In this document: positions 25,101-32,448 of the stretch, piece after piece | How the letters are laid out: each line of letters opens with the position of its first letter | Position numbering within the stretch: position 1 is the stretch's first letter | DNA from: an uncultured Bacteroidales bacterium | GTDB taxonomy: Bacteria > Bacteroidota > Bacteroidia > Bacteroidales > UBA932 | Direction: 5' to 3' | DNA: 39,716 nucleotides | Assembly: GCA_944322925.1 (NCBI GenBank) | Contig: CALUQM010000019.1 | Coordinates: 1-39,716, forward strand | Notes under the pieces: model-generated | Databases searched by the model: none | Told to the model about the DNA's origin: nothing | Seen by the model: the letters and a program-made list of their open reading frames with translations, nothing else | Made by a program: the position numbers and the translations under genes

Positions 25101-26030
25101 TCAGTTGAATTTTACAAGAGGTACATCGATCCGCATGCCTTCCTGAGCAAGCACGGATGAAGGGAATATTCTTCTGACCTCGTCGAGATAGACCGACACA
25201 TCCTTGAAGCGCGAGGAATAATGGCCTATGACAAGCTGTCCGACACCGGCATCGAGAGCGCACTGTGCAGCCTGAACCGTAGTGGAATGCCCCGTTCGAG
25301 AGGCAATATCGGCCATGCCCTCGGGAAATGTGGTCTCATGATAGAGCAGGTCCACGCCCCTGACCCAGTCCGCAAGTTCCGGAAACGGAGCTGTATCGCT
25401 GCAATAGGCATAGCTTCTCGGCTGATACGGCTGATAAGTGAATTCTCCGGCAGGTATGACAATGCCGCCGTCCCTGACTGCGTCTTCTCCGCGCTTGAGT
25501 GTCGCTATTTCGGCGAGCGACAGTCCGAATCTGCCGACAGCTTCCTTTCTTACATTCCTCTGAGGCGTTTTCTCCCTGAACATATATCCGTATGTTTCGA
25601 CCCTGTGCCTCAAGGGGAAGGCAAAAATATCGGTATTCCTGGATTCCGCTATTTTCACGCAGGTTTTTGCTGATACCGCATGATGCACCGGAGTAAAGGT
25701 AAAACCGCCTCCGAAGGATGACATGAAGTGCTGCAGCACAATGCCGAAATCACCTGGAGCATAAATATCGAGAGGTGCCGTCCTGCCGAGCAGGCTCATC
25801 GTAGACAGCAGGCCGAATATGCCGAACACGTGGTCGCCGTGCAGATGTGTGATGAATACCGTATCGATTTTCGCAAGGGGAAGCCTGCATCTTCTGATCT
25901 GCATCTGGGTGCCTTCCCCGCAATCTATCAAAAACAAGCGCCCCCGTACATCTAATACATGGGCGCTTGGATATCTGTTTACAGTGGGCAGGGCCGAAGC
26001 CGTGCCCAGTATATTCAGAGTGAAGTTCAT
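25101..26030 (-). CDS. rnz: Ribonuclease Z
   Basis: Metallo-beta-lactamase-fold nuclease that trims the 3' ends of tRNA precursors. The metal motif is FITHLHGDHVFGIFGL (HxHxDH) near residue 60, with later ligands in SYAYCSDTAPFPEL, LYHETTF, and the conserved ATRTGHST-like segment ASRTGHSTTVQAA followed by LVIGHYSSRF. At 309 residues it is the short (RNase Z-S, ElaC-like) form. The gene starts 12 bases after rpsA ends. Confidence 0.93.
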   Translation of the reverse strand: MNFTLNILGTASALPTVNRYPSAHVLDVRGRLFLIDCGEGTQMQIRRCRLPLAKIDTVFITHLHGDHVFGIFGLLSTMSLLGRTAPLDIYAPGDFGIVLQHFMSSFGGGFTFTPVHHAVSAKTCVKIAESRNTDIFAFPLRHRVETYGYMFREKTPQRNVRKEAVGRFGLSLAEIATLKRGEDAVRDGGIVIPAGEFTYQPYQPRSYAYCSDTAPFPELADWVRGVDLLYHETTFPEGMADIASRTGHSTTVQAAQCALDAGVGQLVIGHYSSRFKDVSVYLDEVRRIFPSSVLAQEGMRIDVPLVKFN

Positions 26031-26042
26031 CTCCCGCAGAGA

Positions 26043-27869
26043 TTACTCGCCTTTCTCAAGTTTTGATTTGAGGGCGGCAAGTTCGGAGATGTCTCCGAGA
26101 GTCGTCTTCTCTATGTTCGAATTGATCTTCTTGACAGCTCTCTTGGTGTTGTCGGACTCTGAAGAAACTTTTTCAGACTTAGGCTCGGCATATGTCTTGA
26201 CATGAGACAGACCGACTTTCCTCATGCTGCGCTTCAGGTCTGTTACCTTGAATGCAAGTTCGTCTCCGGCTGCCGGCATTGAACCGTCTTCCTTGACAAG
26301 CTCCTTGGTCGGGCATATACCTTCGATATCGTCACCGAGGGAAATTACGGCACCCTTGTCTGTAATGCTGTCTATCTTGAGAGTATGTACTGAACCTGTA
26401 GAATAGTTGTTCTCGATGCCTTCCCACGGATTAGGGAGAAGCTGCTTGTGACCGAGGCTGAGCTTGTGGTTCTCTTCATCGAAATCGAGAATGACAACCT
26501 CTATCTTGTCGCCAGGCTGTACGAGCTCTGAAGGATGCTTGATCTTCGACCAAGACAGGTCGCTGATGTGGACGAGACCTTCGATGCCTTCCTCAAGTTC
26601 GGCAAATACGCCGAAGTTGGTGACATTGCGTACGATTGCAGTATGTCTGGATCCTACAGGATATTTCTCGTGGATATTCTCCCATGGATTAGGCACGAGC
26701 TGCTTCAGTCCGAGGGACATCTTCTTCTCTTCCCTGTCGAGAGTAAGAATCTGGGCCTCTACCTCGTCTCCTACTTTCAGGAAGTCCTGAGCGATGCGGA
26801 GTCTCGGAGACCATGACATCTCGGATACGTGAATAAGACCTTCGACGCCAGGTTCGATCTCTACGAATGCACCGTAGTCAGCGATAAGGACTACCTTGCC
26901 CTTAACCTTGTCGCCTACCTTGAGGTTCGGATCAAGAGCAGACCACGGATGCGGGGTAAGCTGCTTCAGGCCGAGGGCGATTCTCTTCTTGGCCTCATCG
27001 AAGTCGAGGATAACGACATTGATCTTCTGGTCGAGCTGTACGACTTCTTCCGGATGGTTGATTCTGCCCCATGAAAGGTCAGTGATATGTATAAGTCCGT
27101 CGACTCCGCCGAGATCCACGAATACGCCATAGCTGGTGATGTTCTTGACAGTACCTTCGAGAACCTGTCCCTTCTCGAGTTTGCCGATGATCTGGCTCTT
27201 CTGCTGCTCGAGTTCGGCCTCGATGAGCGCCTTGTGCGATACTACGACGTTTCTGAATTCCTGGTTGATCTTCACGATCTTGAAATCCATTGTGGTATCG
27301 ACATACTGGTCGTAGTCCCTGATCGGCTTGACATCTATCTGGGAACCCGGCAGGAATGCCTCGATACCGAAGATATCCACGATCATACCGCCTTTCGTGC
27401 GGGTCTTGACATAACCTTTGACGATTTCGCCTGCATTGTATGCAGCGTTGACCATATCCCAAGAACGGAGGGCGCGGGCTTTCTTGTGAGAAAGCACGAG
27501 CTGGCCTTTCTTGTCCTCGGCCGTCTCTACGAATACTTCGACCTTGTCGCCTACCTTCAGGTCAGGATTGTAACGGAACTCCGGAGCCATGATGACACCT
27601 TCGCTCTTGTAACCGATGTTGACGATAACCTCTCTCTTGCTGATAGCGGTAACAACACCTTCGACCACATCGTTCTCCACTACCTTGGAGAGAGTCTGGT
27701 CGTACATTTCTTCCATTTTCTTCTTTTCGTCAGCATTCAGATCCTTGCCTTCGAAAGCATCCCAGTCGAACTTGTCCGGATCGACGGAAGCATTGAGGAC
27801 CGTTCTGGTTTCCTCGACGGCAGGAGCCTCCTGAGGAGCCTCTGCCACTTGCGTTTTGTTTTCTTCCAT
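26043..27869 (-). CDS. rpsA: 30S ribosomal protein S1
   Basis: A 608-residue protein with about six S1 RNA-binding repeats; the clearest are GVVTAISKREVIVNIGYKSE, GTVKNITSYGVFVDLGGVDG, GKVVLIADYGAFVEIEPGVE and AIVRNVTNFGVFAELEEGIE, each followed by a variant of the HISDLSW/HVSEMSW motif. The last repeat is divergent. An acidic N-terminal extension precedes the repeats and a Lys-rich tail ends the protein. S1 binds mRNA at the ribosome; in Bacteroidetes, where Shine-Dalgarno use is low, it is thought to be important for initiation. No exact promoter octamer is seen upstream. Confidence 0.95.
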   Translation of the reverse strand: MEENKTQVAEAPQEAPAVEETRTVLNASVDPDKFDWDAFEGKDLNADEKKKMEEMYDQTLSKVVENDVVEGVVTAISKREVIVNIGYKSEGVIMAPEFRYNPDLKVGDKVEVFVETAEDKKGQLVLSHKKARALRSWDMVNAAYNAGEIVKGYVKTRTKGGMIVDIFGIEAFLPGSQIDVKPIRDYDQYVDTTMDFKIVKINQEFRNVVVSHKALIEAELEQQKSQIIGKLEKGQVLEGTVKNITSYGVFVDLGGVDGLIHITDLSWGRINHPEEVVQLDQKINVVILDFDEAKKRIALGLKQLTPHPWSALDPNLKVGDKVKGKVVLIADYGAFVEIEPGVEGLIHVSEMSWSPRLRIAQDFLKVGDEVEAQILTLDREEKKMSLGLKQLVPNPWENIHEKYPVGSRHTAIVRNVTNFGVFAELEEGIEGLVHISDLSWSKIKHPSELVQPGDKIEVVILDFDEENHKLSLGHKQLLPNPWEGIENNYSTGSVHTLKIDSITDKGAVISLGDDIEGICPTKELVKEDGSMPAAGDELAFKVTDLKRSMRKVGLSHVKTYAEPKSEKVSSESDNTKRAVKKINSNIEKTTLGDISELAALKSKLEKGE

Positions 27870-27934
27870 AGTAAATTAAAATAAAACAAATTAGCGGGTT
27901 TGACATTATCTTTCGTACCTTTTCCCCGAAACAG

Positions 27935-27962
27935 AAAGCCCGCCTCGGGTCAAAAGGCGGGC
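27935..27962 (-). terminator. Terminator after corA
   Basis: On the minus strand GCCCGCC (27962-27956) pairs with GGCGGGC (27944-27938) around an 11-base loop and is followed by TTTCTGTTT. It lies about 58 bases after the corA stop and ahead of rpsA, so it separates the two transcription units. Confidence 0.8.
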
Positions 27963-28019
27963 AAAAGTATGTATAATTTTCGGATTTTCAAAGAATTTGC
28001 AGAAATTTCGCAACGTCGG

Positions 28020-28967
28020 TCACAACATTTTTCTTTTCCTGAAAATCAGGAGTATGGCACCGAATGAAAAAACCATCAGCACAAGCACTATGACGACATC
28101 CCACCAGGTATCCGTAAGAGGAAGTCTCAGGTTCATGCCGAAAAAGCCGGTAATGAGCGTAGGAGGCATGAAAAGCAGGGACACGAGGGTAAATACCTTC
28201 ATTATCTTGTTCTGGTCCAGGTTGATAAGACCGACCACCGTATTCTGGAGATATTCCAGACGCTCGAAACCGAAATTCGTATGGTTGATAAGGGAGGATA
28301 TGTCCTTGAGAAGCACATTGAGCTTAGGCTGCAGGGAATGAGGATATTTGTTGCTTTTCAGAAGGCTCGAAATCACCCTCTGCTTGTCGACTATGTTCTC
28401 TCTTACGAGCATAGTGTTTTCCTGCAGCTGGTTTATGTCCAGCAGGAACTCTTCGTTTATGTCCTCTCCGAGGCTGACTTTCCTGTTGAACTGCTCTATC
28501 TCCTTTGACATGAGCTCGATCATGTCGGCATCGAGGTCGATTCTCTGCTCGAGGATGCTGACGAAAACCGTATATCCGGTAGGATAGAATTTCGGAAATG
28601 CGAGAATTCTGCGCTGCAGGTCGGTGAGACTCCTCAGAGGGCATTCCCTCAGTGTAACGAGCACATTGTCGGTAAGGATGAAGGAGACGGTCTCCATCGA
28701 GTACTCCTCCGGACCCGGAATAAGGAAGTTCGTGTTGGCGAATATCGCGGTATCTGTTTCCGAAAAGCGTGAAGAACTCTCGATTTCCTCAGCCTGGGCA
28801 CGGCTCTGGATCGTAGTGCCGACGAATGCTTCCGTAGATCTTTTCTCGTCCCCTGTCGGAGCGAACAGGTCTATCCATACCACCATCTCCGGAGTAAGTT
28901 CCGAAAGGACAGCCACAGACTGCGACATTTCTATCTGGCCGTTCGATTTGTAGAAGATCTCAATCAT
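28020..28967 (-). CDS. corA: CorA-type magnesium transporter
   Basis: A 315-residue divalent-cation channel of the CorA family, for Mg2+ and perhaps Co2+. The N-terminal cytoplasmic domain leads into a long helix, then two C-terminal membrane helices; the signature GMN is in FFGMNLRLPLTDT, between them. The tail RKRKML is basic, as usual. It has its own well-matched promoter and a structured leader of about 80 bases, and a terminator follows it. Confidence 0.93.
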   Translation of the reverse strand: MIEIFYKSNGQIEMSQSVAVLSELTPEMVVWIDLFAPTGDEKRSTEAFVGTTIQSRAQAEEIESSSRFSETDTAIFANTNFLIPGPEEYSMETVSFILTDNVLVTLRECPLRSLTDLQRRILAFPKFYPTGYTVFVSILEQRIDLDADMIELMSKEIEQFNRKVSLGEDINEEFLLDINQLQENTMLVRENIVDKQRVISSLLKSNKYPHSLQPKLNVLLKDISSLINHTNFGFERLEYLQNTVVGLINLDQNKIMKVFTLVSLLFMPPTLITGFFGMNLRLPLTDTWWDVVIVLVLMVFSFGAILLIFRKRKML

Positions 28968-28995
28968 TCCCTTTCCTGTTTTAGTTCCGGCTCAT

Positions 28996-29037
28996 CAGGT
29001 GGTCGGAAAGTTATAATTCGGCAGAAATGCCACCCTG
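28996..29037 (-). promoter_or_regulatory. Structured 5' leader of corA
   Basis: In the predicted corA leader, CAGGGTGG (29037-29030) can pair with CCACCTG (29002-28996) with one bulged base, enclosing about 27 bases. A small hairpin GGCA-TTTC-TGCC (29031-29020) uses two of the same bases, so the two folds compete in part. Whether this is a regulatory switch is a guess; no known Mg2+ riboswitch class was recognised. Confidence 0.3.
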
Positions 29038-29056
29038 ACTTTGACAACAAAGTTTG

Positions 29057-29087
29057 CAAATTTACGAATAATTCCCGGAATGGCAAA
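29057..29087 (-). promoter_or_regulatory. Promoter for corA
   Basis: TTTG (29087-29084), exactly 19 bases, then TAAATTTG (29064-29057): a full match to the Bacteroidetes promoter consensus TTTG-N19..21-TAnnTTTG. Transcription should start near 29050, which gives a leader of about 80 bases before the corA ATG at 28967. Confidence 0.75.
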
Positions 29088-29105
29088 AACAGGAGACCGG
29101 AAAAT

Positions 29106-29657
29106 TCAGAATATGAACGGCCGGAGACCGATAAATACAAGGACAATGCCTCCGGCCACTTTGGCCGCATTGCCGAATTTTCTTCCTGAAGCCGCTCCGA
29201 GAACTATGCCCGATGATGAAGCGAGGACAGTCACAGCCAGAGTAAGGAATGTCGCAAGCGCTGCCTGGAGCAGTTTCATTTCGCCCATCGCAAGAGAAAC
29301 CCCGACAGCCACCGCATCGATGCTCGTAGCTACCGAAGCAAGAAGCAGGTGCCTGAAACCGGAAAGGTCTGCCGATTCCGGGCTGCCTTTCGCACCGGAT
29401 ACTATCATTGAAATGCCGAGATACGACAGTATGACAAGGGCGACATAACGGGCCACCACGCTTATGTAATTCACAATGGAGTAGCCCGACAGCCAGCCGG
29501 CGAACAGGCATGCCGCCTGGACTATGCCGAAAACCAGGCCGACCTTAGCGGCCTTGCCGAAAGTCACACGTCCGAGAGAGACGCTGCCGCCCATAGACAC
29601 TACAAAGGAATCGGCGCTCAGGGACAGGGCGAGAAGGAAAATTTCAACAAGGGTCAT
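29106..29657 (-). CDS. mntP: Manganese efflux pump MntP family
   Basis: A 183-residue protein with six predicted membrane helices. The duplicated family signature is seen as LALSLSADSFVVSMGGSVSL in the first half and ASVATSIDAVAVGVSLAMGE in the second, each with the acidic residue needed for Mn2+ export. The start codon overlaps the recR stop by one base (TAATG), so the two are co-translated; no yybP-ykoY-type leader can therefore be directly in front of it. Confidence 0.9.
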   Translation of the reverse strand: MTLVEIFLLALSLSADSFVVSMGGSVSLGRVTFGKAAKVGLVFGIVQAACLFAGWLSGYSIVNYISVVARYVALVILSYLGISMIVSGAKGSPESADLSGFRHLLLASVATSIDAVAVGVSLAMGEMKLLQAALATFLTLAVTVLASSSGIVLGAASGRKFGNAAKVAGGIVLVFIGLRPFIF

Positions 29658-30289
29658 TACGGTCTGAAAATCTGTCGGTTGGCAATGGAGCGGCCCAGGG
29701 TCAGTTCATCGGCGTAGTCAATATCGTCGCCGAAACCGAGGCCGCGGGCCAGTGTGGAGACCTTTATTCCGAAAGGGGCCAGCTGCCTGTAAATATAGAA
29801 TGCGGTAGTTTCACCTTCGACATCCCCGCTCAAGGCAAATATGACTTCAAGGCTCTCAGGGGCGGCTGACTTCACGAGAGACGAGACACGGTCTACAAGT
29901 TCGGCCACCGTCAGGTCCGAAGGGCCCGTACCGTCTATCGGGGAAATGATGCCTCCCAGTACATGATAGACCCCGGTGTACTGACGGGTCTTCTCTATGC
30001 TCATCACGTCTCTCACGCTCTCCACCACGCAGATGGTATTGTGGTCGCGCCGGGAATCGGAACAGATCCCGCAGATATCTCCGTCCGAAATCATTCTGCA
30101 CACCGAACAGTATCTGACCTCATTGCGCAGCCGGTCGATCGAGGAAGTCAGATGCCGGACATTTTCGGCAGGCTGGCGGAGCAGGTGCAGTGCGAGTTTC
30201 AATGCGCTCCGTCTTCCGACGCCGGGAAGGGAGCCTATGGCCTCCACGGCATTCTGAAGAAGCTCCGACGGATATTTTTCATTGTACAT
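29657..30289 (-). CDS. recR: Recombination protein RecR
   Basis: Part of the RecFOR system that loads RecA on gapped DNA. In order: a helix-hairpin-helix (AIGSLPGVGRRSALKLALHL), a zinc finger with four Cys (CSVCRMISDGDICGIC) and a Toprim domain (ICVVESVRDVMSIEKTRQYT, then GVYHVLGGIISPIDG). The frame extends to 30436, into the preceding kinase gene, but the conserved family start is ATG 30289 (MYNEKYPSELLQNAVEAIGS), giving 210 residues, the usual size. Confidence 0.95.
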   Translation of the reverse strand: MYNEKYPSELLQNAVEAIGSLPGVGRRSALKLALHLLRQPAENVRHLTSSIDRLRNEVRYCSVCRMISDGDICGICSDSRRDHNTICVVESVRDVMSIEKTRQYTGVYHVLGGIISPIDGTGPSDLTVAELVDRVSSLVKSAAPESLEVIFALSGDVEGETTAFYIYRQLAPFGIKVSTLARGLGFGDDIDYADELTLGRSIANRQIFRP

Positions 30290-30299
30290 AACAGATCCT

Positions 30300-31178
30300 T
30301 TAATGCGAAACGGATGCAAAATTAGAATTTTTCCGCGAATGATAATCTGCGAGAGCCGTAATCGGAGACTGGATGAACCTGCAGAAATCCATCCCGTATT
30401 CGGTTCCGAGTTCTTCGAGAAAGCTACGGCAGACATATCCGACCGAACCTGCTACGCCTACGCGCATCGCAGCGCCGTCCTGTCTGTATGAAAGAAGGGA
30501 CCTTGTCACGAATGAACGCAGATTCTCCCGCACGAGAGTCTCGGCATAGGCCGACCTTCCGGCAGCCTCGATGATGAAAGGAGCGAAGGATGCCAGGAAG
30601 CCTGCCGGGTTCTGGCCTCTGTAGACTGAATCCACAATGTCGGGATATTTCAGGCGGTACGCCGAACGGAATTCTTCCGCAAGGTCGTCCGGGACAAGTT
30701 CCTTTATATAGTCGGAAATAAACTTTCTGCCCAGAGACACACCCCCGCCCTCGTCCCCGAGGATATACCCTCCAGGCAGGACATTGGCGGTAATGTATTT
30801 GCCGTTATAGCTGCAGCTGTTGGAACCTGTACCGAGAATCGCCACGATACCGGGTTCGTCACCCCACAAGGCCCTGGCGGCGGCAAGCAGATCGGACGCG
30901 CAGTGCACGGCGGCTCCCGGAAAAAATTCCTGAAGCACCTCCGTCATTTTCCGCACCTGTCCGTCCGACACGAGTCCGGCCCCGTAGAACCACAATGAAA
31001 CGCCATTGCCTGCCCTGTCAGACTCCATGGAAGAGCGAACATGACCGGCTATTGCGGACACGACTGACGCTATTTCGCGCTCCGACATGACAGAGCAGTT
31101 GATGCCTTTCGTCCTGAACGGTGTTCCGTCTATTATCCAGTCGGTCTTGGACGCTCCGCTTTCTGCTGTTATTATCAT
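30300..31178 (-). CDS. BadF/BadG-type ATPase, N-acetylglucosamine-kinase-like
   Basis: An ASKHA-fold sugar kinase of the Bacteroidetes SKTDW group. The N-terminal phosphate loop is MIITAESGASKTDWII and the second is AILGTGSNSC; GGYILGDEGGGVSLGRKFIS is the family signature. ATG 31178 is chosen over the frame start at 31211 because the conserved domain begins there. About 292 residues. N-acetylglucosamine or a related amino sugar is the likely substrate. It begins 40 bases after pnuC and is followed by recR after 10 bases. Confidence 0.85.
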   Translation of the reverse strand: MIITAESGASKTDWIIDGTPFRTKGINCSVMSEREIASVVSAIAGHVRSSMESDRAGNGVSLWFYGAGLVSDGQVRKMTEVLQEFFPGAAVHCASDLLAAARALWGDEPGIVAILGTGSNSCSYNGKYITANVLPGGYILGDEGGGVSLGRKFISDYIKELVPDDLAEEFRSAYRLKYPDIVDSVYRGQNPAGFLASFAPFIIEAAGRSAYAETLVRENLRSFVTRSLLSYRQDGAAMRVGVAGSVGYVCRSFLEELGTEYGMDFCRFIQSPITALADYHSRKNSNFASVSH

Positions 31179-31218
31179 AATCCGGATATAATATTCTGTT
31201 AAATATAGCAATTTTCAG

Positions 31219-31812
31219 CTAAAGATACACTCCCCTGCGTCTCCACCGTACAAGGCCGTACACGGATGCCGCAGTATAGAAAACATACTGGGCAGTCATA
31301 AACGGCAGCCCCTGTGCAAGGCAAAGTACGACGGACATGATATTGGCAACAACAAGAATATACCATTGCTGGAAATACGATCTGCTTAGCCAGTAAGTGG
31401 CTATGGCATTGAGTACCGCTATCATTGCATCGAGCCAGGGCATCGGATCGCCGGTATTTTTCAGGACAGCCACCATTACCGCCGTACCGGCCGCTGCGGC
31501 GGCCGCACTCCAGACGACAGTCCTGACGTTCAGACGGTTCAGGTGGATTCTGTTTCCGCCCTCCGCACCCTCCTGCAAAGACTTCCGCTCCAGTCTTGCC
31601 CTGTCTTTCCTCCAGGAAACAAAACCTGCAGCCGAAATGACAAGATAATATATGTTCAAAATCATGGATGCGTACAGATCCCTGGAAGCGAACATCCAGA
31701 CTGCTGCCGCGCTCGTAAGCATCCCTACTATCCACATGGCATTCTTCTGCCTTATCTCCAGCACCAGATATACCAGTCCGGTGACAAGAGTGAAAATCTC
31801 TATCAAATCCAT
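31219..31812 (-). CDS. pnuC: PnuC-type nicotinamide riboside transporter
   Basis: A 197-residue membrane protein with about seven helices and the PnuC family pattern: EIFTLVTGLVYLVLEIRQKN followed by MWIVGMLTSAAAVWMF, then LNIYYLVISAAGFVSWRK. PnuC facilitates uptake of nicotinamide riboside; close relatives in Bacteroidetes move thiamine (PnuT), and the usual thiamine pyrophosphokinase partner is absent here. An insert of about 20 charged residues separates the two halves. An overlapping longer frame (31199-31885) is out of register and rejected. Confidence 0.88.
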   Translation of the reverse strand: MDLIEIFTLVTGLVYLVLEIRQKNAMWIVGMLTSAAAVWMFASRDLYASMILNIYYLVISAAGFVSWRKDRARLERKSLQEGAEGGNRIHLNRLNVRTVVWSAAAAAAGTAVMVAVLKNTGDPMPWLDAMIAVLNAIATYWLSRSYFQQWYILVVANIMSVVLCLAQGLPFMTAQYVFYTAASVYGLVRWRRRGVYL

Positions 31813-31832
31813 AGTGCGACGAAAACCGATGC

Positions 31833-31840
31833 CAAAAATA
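31833..31840 (-). promoter_or_regulatory. -7 box for pnuC
   Basis: TATTTTTG on the minus strand fits TAnnTTTG, 20 bases before the pnuC ATG. No clear -33 element. It is arranged back-to-back with the Nudix gene's box at 31852. Confidence 0.45.
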
Positions 31841-31851
31841 ACAATAATTGG

Positions 31852-31859
31852 TAAATTTG
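31852..31859 (+). promoter_or_regulatory. -7 box for the Nudix gene
   Basis: TAAATTTG on the plus strand fits TAnnTTTG exactly, 31 bases before ATG 31891. The two divergent boxes are 11 bases apart, so the promoters must overlap. Confidence 0.5.
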
Positions 31860-31890
31860 CCGTAATTATACCGAATCAGAATCATAAGAC

Positions 31891-32448
31891 ATGAAAAACG
31901 GAATCACGGAAGAAGGAAAATGGGAAACTGTCGACAGCGAATACCTGTTCAGACGCCCCTGGCTCACTGTCAGGAGAGACAAGGTAAGACTTCCGGACGG
32001 AAGGATAAATCCTGAATTCTATGTTCTGGAATATCCGGACTGGGTCAATGTCATAGCAATCACCGGAGACGGACTCTTCGTCATGGAAAAACAGTTCCGT
32101 TACGGACTCGGGAAAACCTGCTACGAACTGGCGGCGGGAGTCGTCGAGGACGGGGAGACGCCGTTGCAGGCCGCCAGGAGAGAACTAGCGGAGGAGACCG
32201 GATATGAAGGCGGCAAATGGCAAAAGCTGATGACTGTCTCCGGAAACCCGAGCACTACGAACAACATCACCCATTGCTTTCTGGCAACGGGTGTAAAAAA
32301 GGTGTCTTCACAGCATCTCGATGCTACCGAAGACCTCGAGGTATGTCTGATGACAAAAGAGGAGGTCCGTGACCTCCTCGATTGCGACCAGATAAGGCAG
32401 GCGCTCATGGCCGCCCCACTCTGGAAATTCTTTGCCGGCAGTCTATAG
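31891..32448 (+). CDS. Nudix hydrolase, ADP-ribose-pyrophosphatase-like
   Basis: A 185-residue protein with the Nudix box GVVEDGETPLQAARRELAEE followed by TGYEGG (Gx5Ex7REUxEExGU pattern) at about residues 87-109. The N terminus (WETVDSEYLFRRPWLTVRRD) and EKQFRYGLGKTCYELAAG resemble ADP-ribose/ADP-sugar pyrophosphatases. It is transcribed away from pnuC, a gene of NAD-precursor uptake, which makes an NAD-related substrate attractive but unproven. The stop overlaps the end of the metalloprotease gene by six bases, tail to tail. Confidence 0.88.
   Translation: MKNGITEEGKWETVDSEYLFRRPWLTVRRDKVRLPDGRINPEFYVLEYPDWVNVIAITGDGLFVMEKQFRYGLGKTCYELAAGVVEDGETPLQAARRELAEETGYEGGKWQKLMTVSGNPSTTNNITHCFLATGVKKVSSQHLDATEDLEVCLMTKEEVRDLLDCDQIRQALMAAPLWKFFAGSL

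Noticed and set aside
27087-27884. Plus-strand open frame of 265 codons
   Set aside because: Antisense to rpsA; its Asp/Leu-rich look is the mirror of S1 repeat codons.
27870-27960. Possible rpsA promoter TAATTTG (27893-27887)
   Set aside because: One base shorter than TAnnTTTG and without a -33 element at the right spacing, so not listed as a feature.
29087-29657. Manganese riboswitch (yybP-ykoY) in front of mntP
   Set aside because: mntP starts on the stop codon of recR, leaving no room for a leader of that kind.
31199-31885. Minus-strand open frame of 228 codons
   Set aside because: Overlaps pnuC in another frame of the same strand; pnuC has clear membrane helices and family motifs.
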